64,000 bases of DNA, taken from positions 3,713,355 through 3,777,354 of the forward strand of contig NZ_CP082326.1 in the NCBI RefSeq assembly GCF_019884785.1, read 5' to 3'. Made by a program: the position numbers and the translations under genes. Under the pieces are notes generated by a model. That model was not told where the DNA came from. It searched no databases and saw only the letters and a list, made by a program, of their open reading frames with translations. The DNA comes from Crassaminicella profunda. Its GTDB lineage: Bacteria > Bacillota > Clostridia > Peptostreptococcales > Thermotaleaceae. This document shows, one piece after another, positions 36,957 to 48,827 of this stretch. How positions within the stretch are numbered: position 1 is the stretch's first letter; each line of letters starts with the position of its first letter.

Positions 36957-38487
36957 CATTATACGCCATTAAATCCATTAGAAATTCTCTTCCTTTCTCG
37001 CTTAATCGTGTTCCGTGTTTCCCTTTATTTTTAATAATCAATCCCATTTTTTCTAAATTTTCAAGTCTAGAACGCATCTGATATTTTGTCATTTCATATT
37101 CTGTTCCTATTGTTTCTTTGCTCAATTTTTCTCTGCCAACGATTTCGCCATTTTTGTTTAATAAATATATTTTTTCTAGTATATATCTTTGTTCTGCATT
37201 TAAATCCATTTCCATATGTTTATTCCTATGATTATAGTCATTAGGAATAATTCCTTGAAAAAATCCTTTATCTGGTATATCTTTTAAAGTCAGATTCCTT
37301 CCTTCTCTAACAGCTAGCATATATGTCAAAGTATTTTTGAGTTCCCTTACATTACCATACCAATCATACTTTAATAGTTCATTCATTACCTCATAAGATA
37401 TTTTTATATCTTCTGTAGTTTCAACTTTTATAAAGTAATCCATCAGCTTTGGAATATCAATTTTTCTCTCCCTCAAAGGTGGTAGATGTATATATCCCAT
37501 CTTTAGTCTATAATATAAGTCTTCTCTAAATTTTTTCTCTTTTACTATTTTTACTAAATCCTTATTGGTTGCTGCAATGATAGAATCATCTTGAGGAAGG
37601 CAAAATTTATTTACAAAAACCTCTAGATTATTCAGTTCAAAGATTTTTCCCTCAATCATGCTTTTATCCATTAAAAATTCTAATAAATTTTTATTATAAA
37701 CTACATTTTTAACACTTTTTCCTATGATCTTTCTGTATGAGACTTTCAACAATTTTTTTAAATTTTCATTAAAAACGCTTATATTTCCATTTTTCCCGTA
37801 AACAAGCAAACCATCATTTAATCCATCTATCACTAAATGTAAATGTTTATTTAGTTCTAATACTTTGTTCGTTGAGTTTGCAAGCCTCTTTGCAATATTA
37901 ATAATCTTCTCCAAGTATTTTTGAGAAAATATACCTGCTTTTTCATTCAATATACCCAATCTATTCAATATTTCCGTTATGGTTGTAAAGTCCATAATCC
38001 TCGCTCCTATATCATAGGTCTTTTCTATAAATGTAGGTACCTTGTCTAATTCTCCAGGGGTTATGGCAATATAAACTTCTTTAATAGGTTCTTTTATTCC
38101 TGGATAATAGGGAATATAATTTAGATCATCAATTCCTATACTATTTAGTATTTCAATACTTTCATATGTGGATTCTGGGTCATCATTGACTAAAAGCACA
38201 TCCGTATTCGGTGGAAGTAAGACAATTTTATCAATAAAATCATAGCTAACAATTCTTTTAGCAACTATAATTTCACAAGTAGTATCTAATAACTTGAGTA
38301 CTAATAAGTCATTTTTTATAGCTTCACTTGATAATACAACCAAATCATCTCTTATCATTTGATCAATACCCGTTTCTACAGCATAGCTATTGATCGAAAC
38401 CATATCCGATACATATTCCTTTAGCTGCTTTACCAAAGTCTCTCTAGTCTCTTCTGAACCAGCTACAAGCGTAATACTCTTTTTCAT
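36949..38487 (-). CDS. Sigma-54 activator-like regulator lacking the AAA+ ATPase core
   Basis: A 512-residue protein built like a sigma-54 enhancer-binding protein, but missing the first half of the AAA+ domain. The N-terminal ~180 residues form an unassigned sensor; a PAS region covers about 215-285. Then the sequence goes straight from EVFVNKFCLPQ to DDSIIAATNKDLVKIVKE, so Walker A, the GAFTGA loop and Walker B are absent. The later parts remain: FREDLYYRLKMGYIHLPPLRERK and the WYGNVRELKNT sensor II. The C-terminus (about 428-505) is a winged helix instead of a Fis motif. The frame is open with no stop. It lies between iadA and the YfcC gene. Confidence 0.85.
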   Translation of the reverse strand: MKKSITLVAGSEETRETLVKQLKEYVSDMVSINSYAVETGIDQMIRDDLVVLSSEAIKNDLLVLKLLDTTCEIIVAKRIVSYDFIDKIVLLPPNTDVLLVNDDPESTYESIEILNSIGIDDLNYIPYYPGIKEPIKEVYIAITPGELDKVPTFIEKTYDIGARIMDFTTITEILNRLGILNEKAGIFSQKYLEKIINIAKRLANSTNKVLELNKHLHLVIDGLNDGLLVYGKNGNISVFNENLKKLLKVSYRKIIGKSVKNVVYNKNLLEFLMDKSMIEGKIFELNNLEVFVNKFCLPQDDSIIAATNKDLVKIVKEKKFREDLYYRLKMGYIHLPPLRERKIDIPKLMDYFIKVETTEDIKISYEVMNELLKYDWYGNVRELKNTLTYMLAVREGRNLTLKDIPDKGFFQGIIPNDYNHRNKHMEMDLNAEQRYILEKIYLLNKNGEIVGREKLSKETIGTEYEMTKYQMRSRLENLEKMGLIIKNKGKHGTRLSEKGREFLMDLMAYNGG

Positions 38488-38509
38488 TCTTGTACCACCT
38501 CTAACTTTA

Positions 38510-38555
38510 TAATAAAATGCTGGATAATATGTGATTTATTATATATTATCCAGCA
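38510..38555 (-). terminator. Terminator after iadA
   Basis: TGCTGGATAATAT, 12-base loop, ATATTATCCAGCA: a perfect 13-bp stem followed by TTTTATTAT on the minus strand. It separates iadA from the regulator gene. Confidence 0.75.
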
Positions 38556-38580
38556 AATAAATTTTTACTCTTTTTAATTT

Positions 38581-39756
38581 TTATCTCTCAAATGTTCCTT
38601 TTACTAAAATCTCTTTATTAAGAATCATTGTTTTTCCCATGGCTATTACTGTATCTATCTCTAAATTATCTTTGTTCAATAATACAATATCTGCGTCTTT
38701 TCCTTCTTCAATATATCCTTTTTTAGAAAGTTTTAGTACATCTGCAGGATTGGCAGTAATTACTCTAATGGCATTAGATAAATCCACCCCTTCATCTATG
38801 ATGGCATCTCTAACTTCACCATATAATGATGTTACCTTTCCTACCTGAAGTCCCATAAATTGACCCTTTTCATTAAAATTAGGAAGACTTCCTTGGCCAT
38901 CTGATGTAAAGGTAATATTTTTTATAGAAATGCCCTTATCAAGCATGATTTTTAGTCCCTTACTACATTTCATTTCTCCTTCTTCTAAGTCCTTCTTTGT
39001 AGTACTTGTTGTAAAATCCACTATTCCACCTTTTTTACCATATTCTATAGCTCTATTAAATAATTTTTCATTTCTATTCATATGGGTTGGTATGAATTGG
39101 CTTATAGGAACCTCTGTTTTCTCTACAATTTTTTCAATAAACTCAACCGTTCTTTCTCCATCACCCATATGGATATTTACCACACCTGCTTTTCCAGATA
39201 AAATCCCACCTACTCTTGCTTCTCCAGCAAGTTTTGCTATATCTTCAATACTAGGCTGTGAAGATCGATGGTCTGATAGTGCAATCTCTCCAACTCCAAT
39301 AACCTTATCAAGAAGAATAATATCATCCTGAATACTTCCTGTAAGGGTTCTAATAGGTACCCTATAAGAGCCTGTATAAACATAAGTACTTATTCCTTCT
39401 TCTTCTAACCCCTTTGCTTTTGCTAATAGATTCGTCATGGTTCTAGTAGTTCCATCTGTTCCCAAACAGCCAACTACTGTTGTAACTCCTCCTGTAGTAA
39501 TGTCTGTAAGCTGTATTTCTGGAGTTCTTGTTTTAAAGCTTCCTTCTCCACCTCCACCACAAATATGAACATGAGAATCTATAAATCCAGGTACTACAAT
39601 TTTTCCAGTAGCATCAATTACTTGAATATCTACAAAATTTTCAGGTAACTGTACATGATCTAAAATATACCCAATCTTCTCTCCTGTTATTAAAATATCT
39701 TTTTTCCCAATATAATCAGGTGTGTATACCTCTCCACTTTTTATTAGTTTTAACAT
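38581..39756 (-). CDS. iadA: Isoaspartyl dipeptidase
   Basis: Hydrolyses beta-aspartyl (isoaspartyl) dipeptides from damaged proteins, giving aspartate and another amino acid. The 391-residue amidohydrolase has PGFIDSHVHICGGGGEGSF at about 58-76, VVNIHMGDG, a His in THMNRNEKLF and the final Asp in TFTSDGQGS. Length matches the E. coli enzyme. It is expressed from its own -24/-12 promoter, ends at a hairpin, and is followed by the ATPase-less regulator and a YfcC transporter. Aspartate and peptides would feed the organism's amino-acid fermentation. Confidence 0.95.
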   Translation of the reverse strand: MLKLIKSGEVYTPDYIGKKDILITGEKIGYILDHVQLPENFVDIQVIDATGKIVVPGFIDSHVHICGGGGEGSFKTRTPEIQLTDITTGGVTTVVGCLGTDGTTRTMTNLLAKAKGLEEEGISTYVYTGSYRVPIRTLTGSIQDDIILLDKVIGVGEIALSDHRSSQPSIEDIAKLAGEARVGGILSGKAGVVNIHMGDGERTVEFIEKIVEKTEVPISQFIPTHMNRNEKLFNRAIEYGKKGGIVDFTTSTTKKDLEEGEMKCSKGLKIMLDKGISIKNITFTSDGQGSLPNFNEKGQFMGLQVGKVTSLYGEVRDAIIDEGVDLSNAIRVITANPADVLKLSKKGYIEEGKDADIVLLNKDNLEIDTVIAMGKTMILNKEILVKGTFER

Positions 39757-39825
39757 AGAATAGCCCCTTTCTATTTATGATCTTCTTTTTTATAATATGT
39801 AAAAGTATTCTTATTAAAAATCAAT

Positions 39826-39840
39826 GCATAGTCCATGCCA
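39826..39840 (-). promoter_or_regulatory. Sigma-54-type promoter of iadA
   Basis: On the minus strand TGGCATG-GACT-ATGC: the -24 box is perfect, the -12 box has one change (TTGC to ATGC) and spacing is correct. It lies 70 bases before the iadA ATG. Confidence 0.65.
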
Positions 39841-39880
39841 AATCTTTTCATTTTTATTAACAATTATTGAATCTTTTCAT

Positions 39881-40024
39881 AAAAAATTCGCATTATGCTA
39901 TTCTCTATGCTCATCTCGCCAACAAAAATTCAAAACTTACTTTTGAATTTGACCTTGCTCAAAGCTACCCAAGCAATTATACTTTGTAATAGTTATCCAC
40001 AATTTTGAAATTTTATAATTTCCT
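39881..40024. repeat. Dispersed intergenic element, copy 1
   Basis: Shares an ordered set of blocks with 48090-48237: AAAAAATTCGCATT, TATGCTCATCTCGC, a hairpin, CTCAAAG, GTTATCCACAA and AAATTTTATAATTTCCT. Here the hairpin is AAATTCAAAA/TTTTGAATTT. Sequence between the blocks differs. On the minus strand it ends in GCAT...ATGCGAATTTTTT, terminator-like. It lies between the 5' end of iadA and the 3' end of typA. Confidence 0.7.
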
Positions 40025-40031
40025 GTAACAT

Positions 40032-40056
40032 AAAAAACCCATTTGAAAAATCAAAT
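40032..40056 (-). terminator. Terminator after typA
   Basis: ACCCATTTGA, AAAA, TCAAATGGGT with A and T runs on both sides; starts 11 bases past the typA stop. Confidence 0.92.
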
Positions 40057-40066
40057 GGGTTTTTTG

Positions 40067-41881
40067 TTATTTTCTATTGAATGCTTTTGCACGCATTTCT
40101 TTATTTAATATTTTCTTTCTTAGACGAATACTTTCTGGTGTCACTTCCACCAACTCATCTTCAGAAATAAATTCTAATGCTTGCTCTAAAGACATTGGTA
40201 GTATTGGAACAAGTTTTATTGCATCATCAGATCCAGAAGCACGTACATTGGTAAGCTGCTTACGTTTGCAAACATTTACAACAATATCTCCTGCTCTAGC
40301 ATTTTCTCCAACGATCATGCCCTCATAAACTTCAGTGTTTGGCCCTATGAATAAAGCACCTCTATCTTGTGCATTAAATAACCCATAGGCTACAGCCGTA
40401 CCTGTTTCAAAGGCTACTAAAGACCCCTTTGTTCTAGCAGGAATCTCACCTTTATAAGGCGCATATCCTTCAAATACATGATTAAGAATTCCCGTTCCAC
40501 GTGTATCTGTCATAAATTGAGAACGATAGCCAATAAGACCTCTTGCAGGTATACTAAACTCTAATTTTACCGTGCCATTGACATTGGTAATCATATTAGT
40601 CATTTCACCTTTTCTTTGTCCTAATGTTTCAATAACCGTTCCTACATACTCTTCTGGTACTTCAATCGTTGCTTGTTCTATAGGCTCACATAAACAGCCA
40701 TCCACTTCTCTAAGAATTACCTCAGGTCTTGATACAGATAATTCATATCCTTCTCTTCTCATATTTTCAATTAAAATAGAAAGATGTAATTCTCCACGAC
40801 CTGAAACTTTGAAAGAATCTGCAGAATCTGTTTCTTCTACACGTAGGGATACATTAGATAAAAGTTCTCTTTCTAATCTGTCCTTTAGATGTCTGCTTGT
40901 TACAAATTTTCCTTCTCTACCTGCAAAAGGGCTATTATTTACAATAAAATTCATAGCCAAGGTAGGCTCGTCTATCTTTACAAAAGGTAATGGGTCTACT
41001 TTATCTGTTGAACAGATTGTTTCCCCAATATTTATATTATCATTTCCAGCTAGACAAATAATTTCTCCAAACTGTGCTTCATTTACTTCTTCCTTCTTTA
41101 GTCCATTGAAAGTATAAAGTTTGCTCACTCTAAAGTTTGTAAACGTTCCATCTGAACTGCATAATACAACTTCTTGATTTTTTTTAATAGATCCTCTACT
41201 AATTTTTCCAATACCAATTCTACCTACATATTTATCATAATCAATAGAAGAAATTCTAACCTGAAGTCCATCCTCTAATTCCCCAACGGGTGCTGGCACT
41301 TCTTTTAGGATCATATTATAGATAGGAATCATATCTTCATTTGTATCTTCTAATTGGTACTTTGCAATTCCTGATTTTGCTGAAGCATAGATCACAGGGA
41401 AATCTAATTGTTCATCATCTGCATCTAGCTCAATAAATAAATCTAATACTTCATCTAAAACTTCTTGTACTCTTGCTTCAGGTCTATCAATTTTATTTAC
41501 AACAACAATAGGTTTTAATCCTGAATCTAAAGCTTTTCTTAATACAAATTTTGTCTGAGGCATAGGTCCCTCAAAAGCATCTACTAATAACAACACACCT
41601 TCAACCATTTGCATGATTCTTTCTACTTCTCCACCGAAATCAGCATGTCCAGGAGTATCTACCACATTAATTTTTACTCCATCATAAGTAATAGATGTAT
41701 TTTTTGAAAGGATGGTGATTCCTCTCTCTTTTTCTAAATCATTAGAATCCATTACTCTTTCTTCTACCTGCTCATGGCTTCCAAAAGTTCCACTTTGCTT
41801 TAACATTTCATCTACTAACGTAGTCTTACCATGGTCAACATGGGCAATAATTGCAACATTTCTTATATTTTCTTGAATCAT
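40067..41881 (-). CDS. typA: TypA/BipA ribosome-binding GTPase
   Basis: A translational GTPase of the EF-G family that acts on ribosomes during stress, cold and 50S assembly. 604 residues, the normal length. It shows the GTP motifs [16 protein letters not shown] (about 11-26), [15 protein letters not shown] (about 74-88) and [11 protein letters not shown] (about 126-136), then EF-G-like domains and the TypA-specific C-terminal domain ([18 protein letters not shown]). It is monocistronic, next to the rrn/tRNA block, with a terminator close behind. AGGAAG precedes the ATG. Confidence 0.97.
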   Translation of the reverse strand: MIQENIRNVAIIAHVDHGKTTLVDEMLKQSGTFGSHEQVEERVMDSNDLEKERGITILSKNTSITYDGVKINVVDTPGHADFGGEVERIMQMVEGVLLLVDAFEGPMPQTKFVLRKALDSGLKPIVVVNKIDRPEARVQEVLDEVLDLFIELDADDEQLDFPVIYASAKSGIAKYQLEDTNEDMIPIYNMILKEVPAPVGELEDGLQVRISSIDYDKYVGRIGIGKISRGSIKKNQEVVLCSSDGTFTNFRVSKLYTFNGLKKEEVNEAQFGEIICLAGNDNINIGETICSTDKVDPLPFVKIDEPTLAMNFIVNNSPFAGREGKFVTSRHLKDRLERELLSNVSLRVEETDSADSFKVSGRGELHLSILIENMRREGYELSVSRPEVILREVDGCLCEPIEQATIEVPEEYVGTVIETLGQRKGEMTNMITNVNGTVKLEFSIPARGLIGYRSQFMTDTRGTGILNHVFEGYAPYKGEIPARTKGSLVAFETGTAVAYGLFNAQDRGALFIGPNTEVYEGMIVGENARAGDIVVNVCKRKQLTNVRASGSDDAIKLVPILPMSLEQALEFISEDELVEVTPESIRLRKKILNKEMRAKAFNRK

Positions 41882-41954
41882 CCGAAACTTCCTCTCAAAT
41901 AAATTAGTAACATGTTATTTTATCATAAAAAAGGTTAAATGTCGTAAAATCATG

Positions 41955-41987
41955 AAAAAAGATACCTATCTTCCTGACAGGTATCTC
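41955..41987 (-). terminator. Terminator of the rrn-tRNA transcript
   Basis: AGATACCTGTC and GATAGGTATCT pair on the minus strand, followed by TTTTTT, nine bases after tRNA-Ser. Confidence 0.9.
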
Positions 41988-41995
41988 TCATATAC

Positions 41996-42086
41996 TGGCG
42001 GAGAAGGCGGGATTCGAACCCGCGCACCGGTAACCCGGCCTAACGGTTTAGCAAACCGTCCTCTTCAGCCTCTTGAGTACTTCTCC
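41996..42086 (-). tRNA. tRNA-Ser (GCT)
   Basis: Long-variable-arm tRNA, with acceptor GGAGAAG/CTTCTCC, anticodon GCT in the loop between GTTT and AAAC and encoded CCA. Last RNA of the rrn transcript. Confidence 0.97.
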
Positions 42087-42097
42087 ACATAATAAAA

Positions 42098-42181
42098 TGG
42101 TGCGGGTGGAGGGACTTGAACCCCCACGCCGTAAGCGCTAGATCCTAAGTCTAGTGCGTCTGCCAATTCCGCCACACCCGC
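42098..42181 (-). tRNA. tRNA-Leu (TAG)
   Basis: Class II tRNA with acceptor GCGGGTG/CACCCGC, anticodon TAG in the loop CTTAGGA, encoded CCA. An unusual repeated spacer element ends six bases before its 5' end. Confidence 0.97.
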
Positions 42182-42187
42182 ATGCTA

Positions 42188-42246
42188 CAATCATCCAAAT
42201 TTGGTATGAATAGAGTACTCAGGAACTTCAGTTTCTGAGTTTCATT
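42188..42246 (-). repeat. rrn spacer element A, before tRNA-Leu
   Basis: Shares with elements B and C the blocks TNCAATNNNCCAAAT and AGTACT...GTT-N4-AGTTTCATT (plus-strand reading), including a hairpin whose arms here are ACTCAGGAAC/GTTTCTGAGT. It abuts the mature 5' end of tRNA-Leu. Confidence 0.65.
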
Positions 42247-42293
42247 TTTACTTGTTAAATAATGATAGCTAATATGTTTATATTAACTAAAAT

Positions 42294-42370
42294 TGGTGGG
42301 CGTAACAGGGTTCGAACCTATGACCCCCTGCTTGTAAGGCAGGTGCTCTCCCAGCTGAGCTATACGCCCC
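42294..42370 (-). tRNA. tRNA-Val (TAC)
   Basis: Acceptor GGGGCGT/ACGCCC, anticodon TAC in CTTACAA, encoded CCA. It follows 5S rRNA by only about seven bases. Confidence 0.97.
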
Positions 42371-42377
42371 AATTTAA

Positions 42378-42493
42378 ACCAGCGACGACCTACTCTCCCA
42401 GGCAGTTACCCGCCAAGTACCATCAGCGCTGAAGGGCTTAACTTCTGTGTTCGGTATGGGAACAGGTGTGACCCCTTCGCTGTAGTCACTGGA
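42378..42493 (-). rRNA. rrf: 5S ribosomal RNA
   Basis: About 116 bases with the typical GTTCCCATACCGAACACAG and AAGTTAAGCCCTTCAGCG segments and complementary ends CCAGTGAC/GTCGCTGG. Ends are estimates. Confidence 0.95.
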
Positions 42494-42498
42494 TGCTG

Positions 42499-42566
42499 CA
42501 ATCCCCCAAATTTTATATTTGGTGTGATTGTAGTACTAAGAAACAAATGCGTTTCTTAGTTTCATT
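42499..42566 (-). repeat. rrn spacer element B, before 5S rRNA
   Basis: Second copy of the spacer element; its hairpin is ACTAAGAAAC/GTTTCTTAGT and an outer helix CAATC/GATTG can form. It ends about six bases before 5S rRNA. Confidence 0.7.
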
Positions 42567-42630
42567 AATTTAAAACTCTATATTATCTAGAAGTTTTAGA
42601 TTAATGGATTACATTGATTGAGAATTTATA

Positions 42631-42654
42631 CTCTCAAAACCAAACAATGCATAT
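42631..42654. repeat. 3' arm of the 23S processing stem
   Basis: CTCTCAAAACCAAACAATGC and following bases are nearly the reverse complement of 45702-45725 on the other side of 23S, the expected long stem cut by an RNase III-type enzyme. Confidence 0.8.
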
Positions 42655-42661
42655 TTTATTG

Positions 42662-45584
<2,923 letters not shown>

Positions 45585-45591
45585 CATGCTT

Positions 45592-45658
45592 CAATTACCA
45601 AAATTTTATATTTTGTGTAATTGGAGTACTAATAAACTTTACGTTTATTAGTTTCATT
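45592..45658 (-). repeat. rrn spacer element C, before 23S rRNA
   Basis: Third copy: hairpin ACTAATAAAC/GTTTATTAGT and outer helix CAATTAC/GTAATTG. It ends about seven bases before the 23S 5' end, inside the 23S processing stem. Confidence 0.7.
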
Positions 45659-45701
45659 GCTCTTGATTCTCTCAGATTAATTGTAGTATTAATCTTTTTA
45701 T

Positions 45702-45725
45702 ATATGCATTGTTTAGTTTTCAAAG
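45702..45725. repeat. 5' arm of the 23S processing stem
   Basis: ATATGCATTGTTTAGTTTTC and following bases pair with 42631-42654. Confidence 0.8.
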
Positions 45726-45760
45726 TACAAAGTTAAATCCTCTCTTTCGAAAGGTTTTAA

Positions 45761-45836
45761 TGGTGGAGACGAGGGGGATCGAACCCCTGACCCCCTGCGT
45801 GCAAGGCAGGTGCTCTCCCAGCTGAGCTACGTCCCC
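45761..45836 (-). tRNA. tRNA-Ala (TGC) in the 16S-23S spacer
   Basis: Acceptor GGGGACG/CGTCTCC, anticodon TGC in CTTGCAC, encoded CCA. The 16S-23S spacer holds only this tRNA. Confidence 0.97.
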
Positions 45837-45862
45837 GTACCAGAGTTTCTGAAAGATCATTT

Positions 45863-45891
45863 GATCTTTCAAAACTAGACAGTGTAAGAAA
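45863..45891. repeat. 3' arm of the 16S processing stem
   Basis: This 29-base stretch is the reverse complement of 47489-47517 with only two mismatches, so the ends of the 16S precursor form the RNase III stem. A perfect hairpin, GAAAGATCA/TGATCTTTC, lies just 3' of it at 45851-45870. Confidence 0.9.
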
Positions 45892-45899
45892 CAAACCTA

Positions 45900-47434
<1,535 letters not shown>

Positions 47435-47488
47435 TAAAAGTTTTGAATTGAACGTTTTGGACTTTTATAGTCCATATTTCTGGCTTAA

Positions 47489-47517
47489 TTTCTTACACTG
47501 TATAGTTTTCAAAGATC
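47489..47517. repeat. 5' arm of the 16S processing stem
   Basis: Pairs with 45863-45891 (27 of 29 bases). Confidence 0.9.
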
Positions 47518-47559
47518 AAACTTTTTTCTAAGAATCAATCACCATTTGGCGACTTAATC

Positions 47560-47588
47560 ATCTTATCATTTTTGATTTGTGCTGTCAA
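47560..47588 (-). promoter_or_regulatory. rrn promoter P2
   Basis: TTGACA (47583-47588), 17-base spacer, TAAGAT (47560-47565) on the minus strand, about 125 bases before 16S. Confidence 0.85.
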
Positions 47589-47636
47589 GCACTTTTTTTT
47601 ATTTCCATCACGCATTGCTCATACGTGACAAAATAT

Positions 47637-47665
47637 ACTTTACCACATTTAAAGTTGCTTGTCAA
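47637..47665 (-). promoter_or_regulatory. rrn promoter P1
   Basis: TTGACA (47660-47665), 17-base spacer, TAAAGT (47637-47642), with an A-rich stretch upstream resembling an UP element. It begins 22 bases after the stop of the small gene at 47688-47855. Confidence 0.85.
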
Positions 47666-47687
47666 TTTTTTTTGAAATATTTCTTTT

Positions 47688-47855
47688 TTATCCTCTTCTA
47701 GGTTCATAATGATCTTCTTCATAATCAAATTCATATTTCTTCATAGTTGATTTATTGGTAAAAGAATTTTTCTTCTGCATACTCTTTAATCGATCATAGT
47801 CATCTTCTTCATAGTCAAAATCTCTTTTATAAATATTTTCTTTATATTTTTTCAT
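47688..47855 (-). CDS. Small acidic 55-residue protein with a repeated Tyr/Asp/Glu motif
   Basis: MKKYKENIYKRDFDYEEDDY begins it; the C-terminal half has the same pattern again, YEFDYEEDHY. The two units FDYEEDDY and FDYEEDHY are 29 residues apart, which suggests an internal duplication. AGGAGG lies seven bases before the ATG. No known function. It is transcribed toward the rrn operon and ends just before promoter P1, so its transcript may continue into it. No terminator was seen between the two. Confidence 0.72.
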   Translation of the reverse strand: MKKYKENIYKRDFDYEEDDYDRLKSMQKKNSFTNKSTMKKYEFDYEEDHYEPRRG

Positions 47856-48089
47856 ATTTATTTCCTCCTAAATATTATCATTAAATATTATTCACCATTC
47901 CATCTTATAAAATCCAAAGGGCTTACCTATCCCTCAACAAAATAGTCTCTTACAATTATAGCAAATTTTTTATTCCTCTGTGAAATACTTTTACAAAACT
48001 CTTGAATCACCATTAAAGATTTTCTTTTTATTTATGATCAACCCTATCGTCTTATCCTTATATTTTGTGTTAAAATTATATATGTAGAT

Positions 48090-48237
48090 AAAAAATTCGC
48101 ATTTAGCTAACGGCATATGCTCATCTCGCAAGTTTTATTACAAAACCACCCTTTTGTAATAAAACTTACTCAAAGTGGTTGAACATTTGATTTTTCAATC
48201 ATAAGTTATCCACAAATTTTAAATTTTATAATTTCCT
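48090..48237. repeat. Dispersed intergenic element, copy 2
   Basis: Second copy of the element at 39881-40024. The conserved blocks are kept, while the hairpin is a different sequence and longer: AAGTTTTATTACAAAA/TTTTGTAATAAAACTT. It fills most of the 405-base gap between the small gene (47855) and the adenosyltransferase (48261); the remainder, 47856-48089, shows nothing clear. Confidence 0.7.
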
Positions 48238-48260
48238 AAAGAACGAAAGGGGTGCCTCCT

Positions 48261-48776
48261 ATGGAAAAAGGATATATTCATGTGTATACGGGAAATGGAA
48301 AAGGAAAAACCACAGCAGGACTAGGTCTTACTTTAAGAGCCTTAGGGGCAGGAAAGAAAGTTTTCATTGCTCAATTTGTAAAATCTATAGAATATAGCGA
48401 ACTAAAAATTTTAAAAAACTTAGATCATGTTCATGTATCACTCTATGGACATGGTTGCTTCGTCACAAAAGAACCTGCAAAAGAAGATATCTTAGCTGCA
48501 CAGGAAGGTTTAGAAAATGTAAGGAATATCTTAAAAAGCCAAAAGTATGATTTAGTGATTTTAGATGAAATTACTATTGCTATATTTTTTAAGCTTCTTT
48601 CTACTCAAGATGTATTATCTTTACTAGATGATAAGCCTGACCCTACAGAGTTAGTGATTACTGGAAGATATTGTCCTGCAGAGATTATAGAAAAAGCTGA
48701 TTTAGTAACAGAAATGAAAGAAATCAAGCATTATTATACCCAAGGGGTTTTAAGTAGAGAAGGAATTGACAAATAA
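48261..48776 (+). CDS. cobO: Corrinoid adenosyltransferase (CobA/BtuR/CobO type)
   Basis: Transfers the adenosyl group of ATP to cobalt in reduced corrinoids to make adenosylcobalamin. 171 residues, with the reversed-orientation P-loop GNGKGKTTAG at about 12-21 and VILDEITIAI (Walker B-like) at about 97. The ATG at 48261 after AAAGGGG is chosen over a GTG three codons earlier. No other cobalamin gene or B12 riboswitch is nearby, so it serves a pathway encoded elsewhere or salvaged corrinoids. It ends at a terminator shared with the converging protease gene. Confidence 0.9.
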   Translation: MEKGYIHVYTGNGKGKTTAGLGLTLRALGAGKKVFIAQFVKSIEYSELKILKNLDHVHVSLYGHGCFVTKEPAKEDILAAQEGLENVRNILKSQKYDLVILDEITIAIFFKLLSTQDVLSLLDDKPDPTELVITGRYCPAEIIEKADLVTEMKEIKHYYTQGVLSREGIDK

Positions 48777-48785
48777 ATTTAATCT

Positions 48786-48827
48786 AAAAGGGCACATGGA
48801 TTTTAATTTTCCATATGCCCCTTTTTT
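48786..48827. terminator. Terminator between cobO and the protease gene
   Basis: AGGGCACATGG and CCATATGCCCCTTTTTT pair around an 11-base loop; it overlaps the protease stop codon. Confidence 0.85.

Noticed and set aside
37441-37680. Reading the missing ATPase core of the regulator as a frameshift
   Set aside because: The frame is continuous through the junction and the flanking parts match in the same frame, so it is an in-frame absence and not a frameshift.
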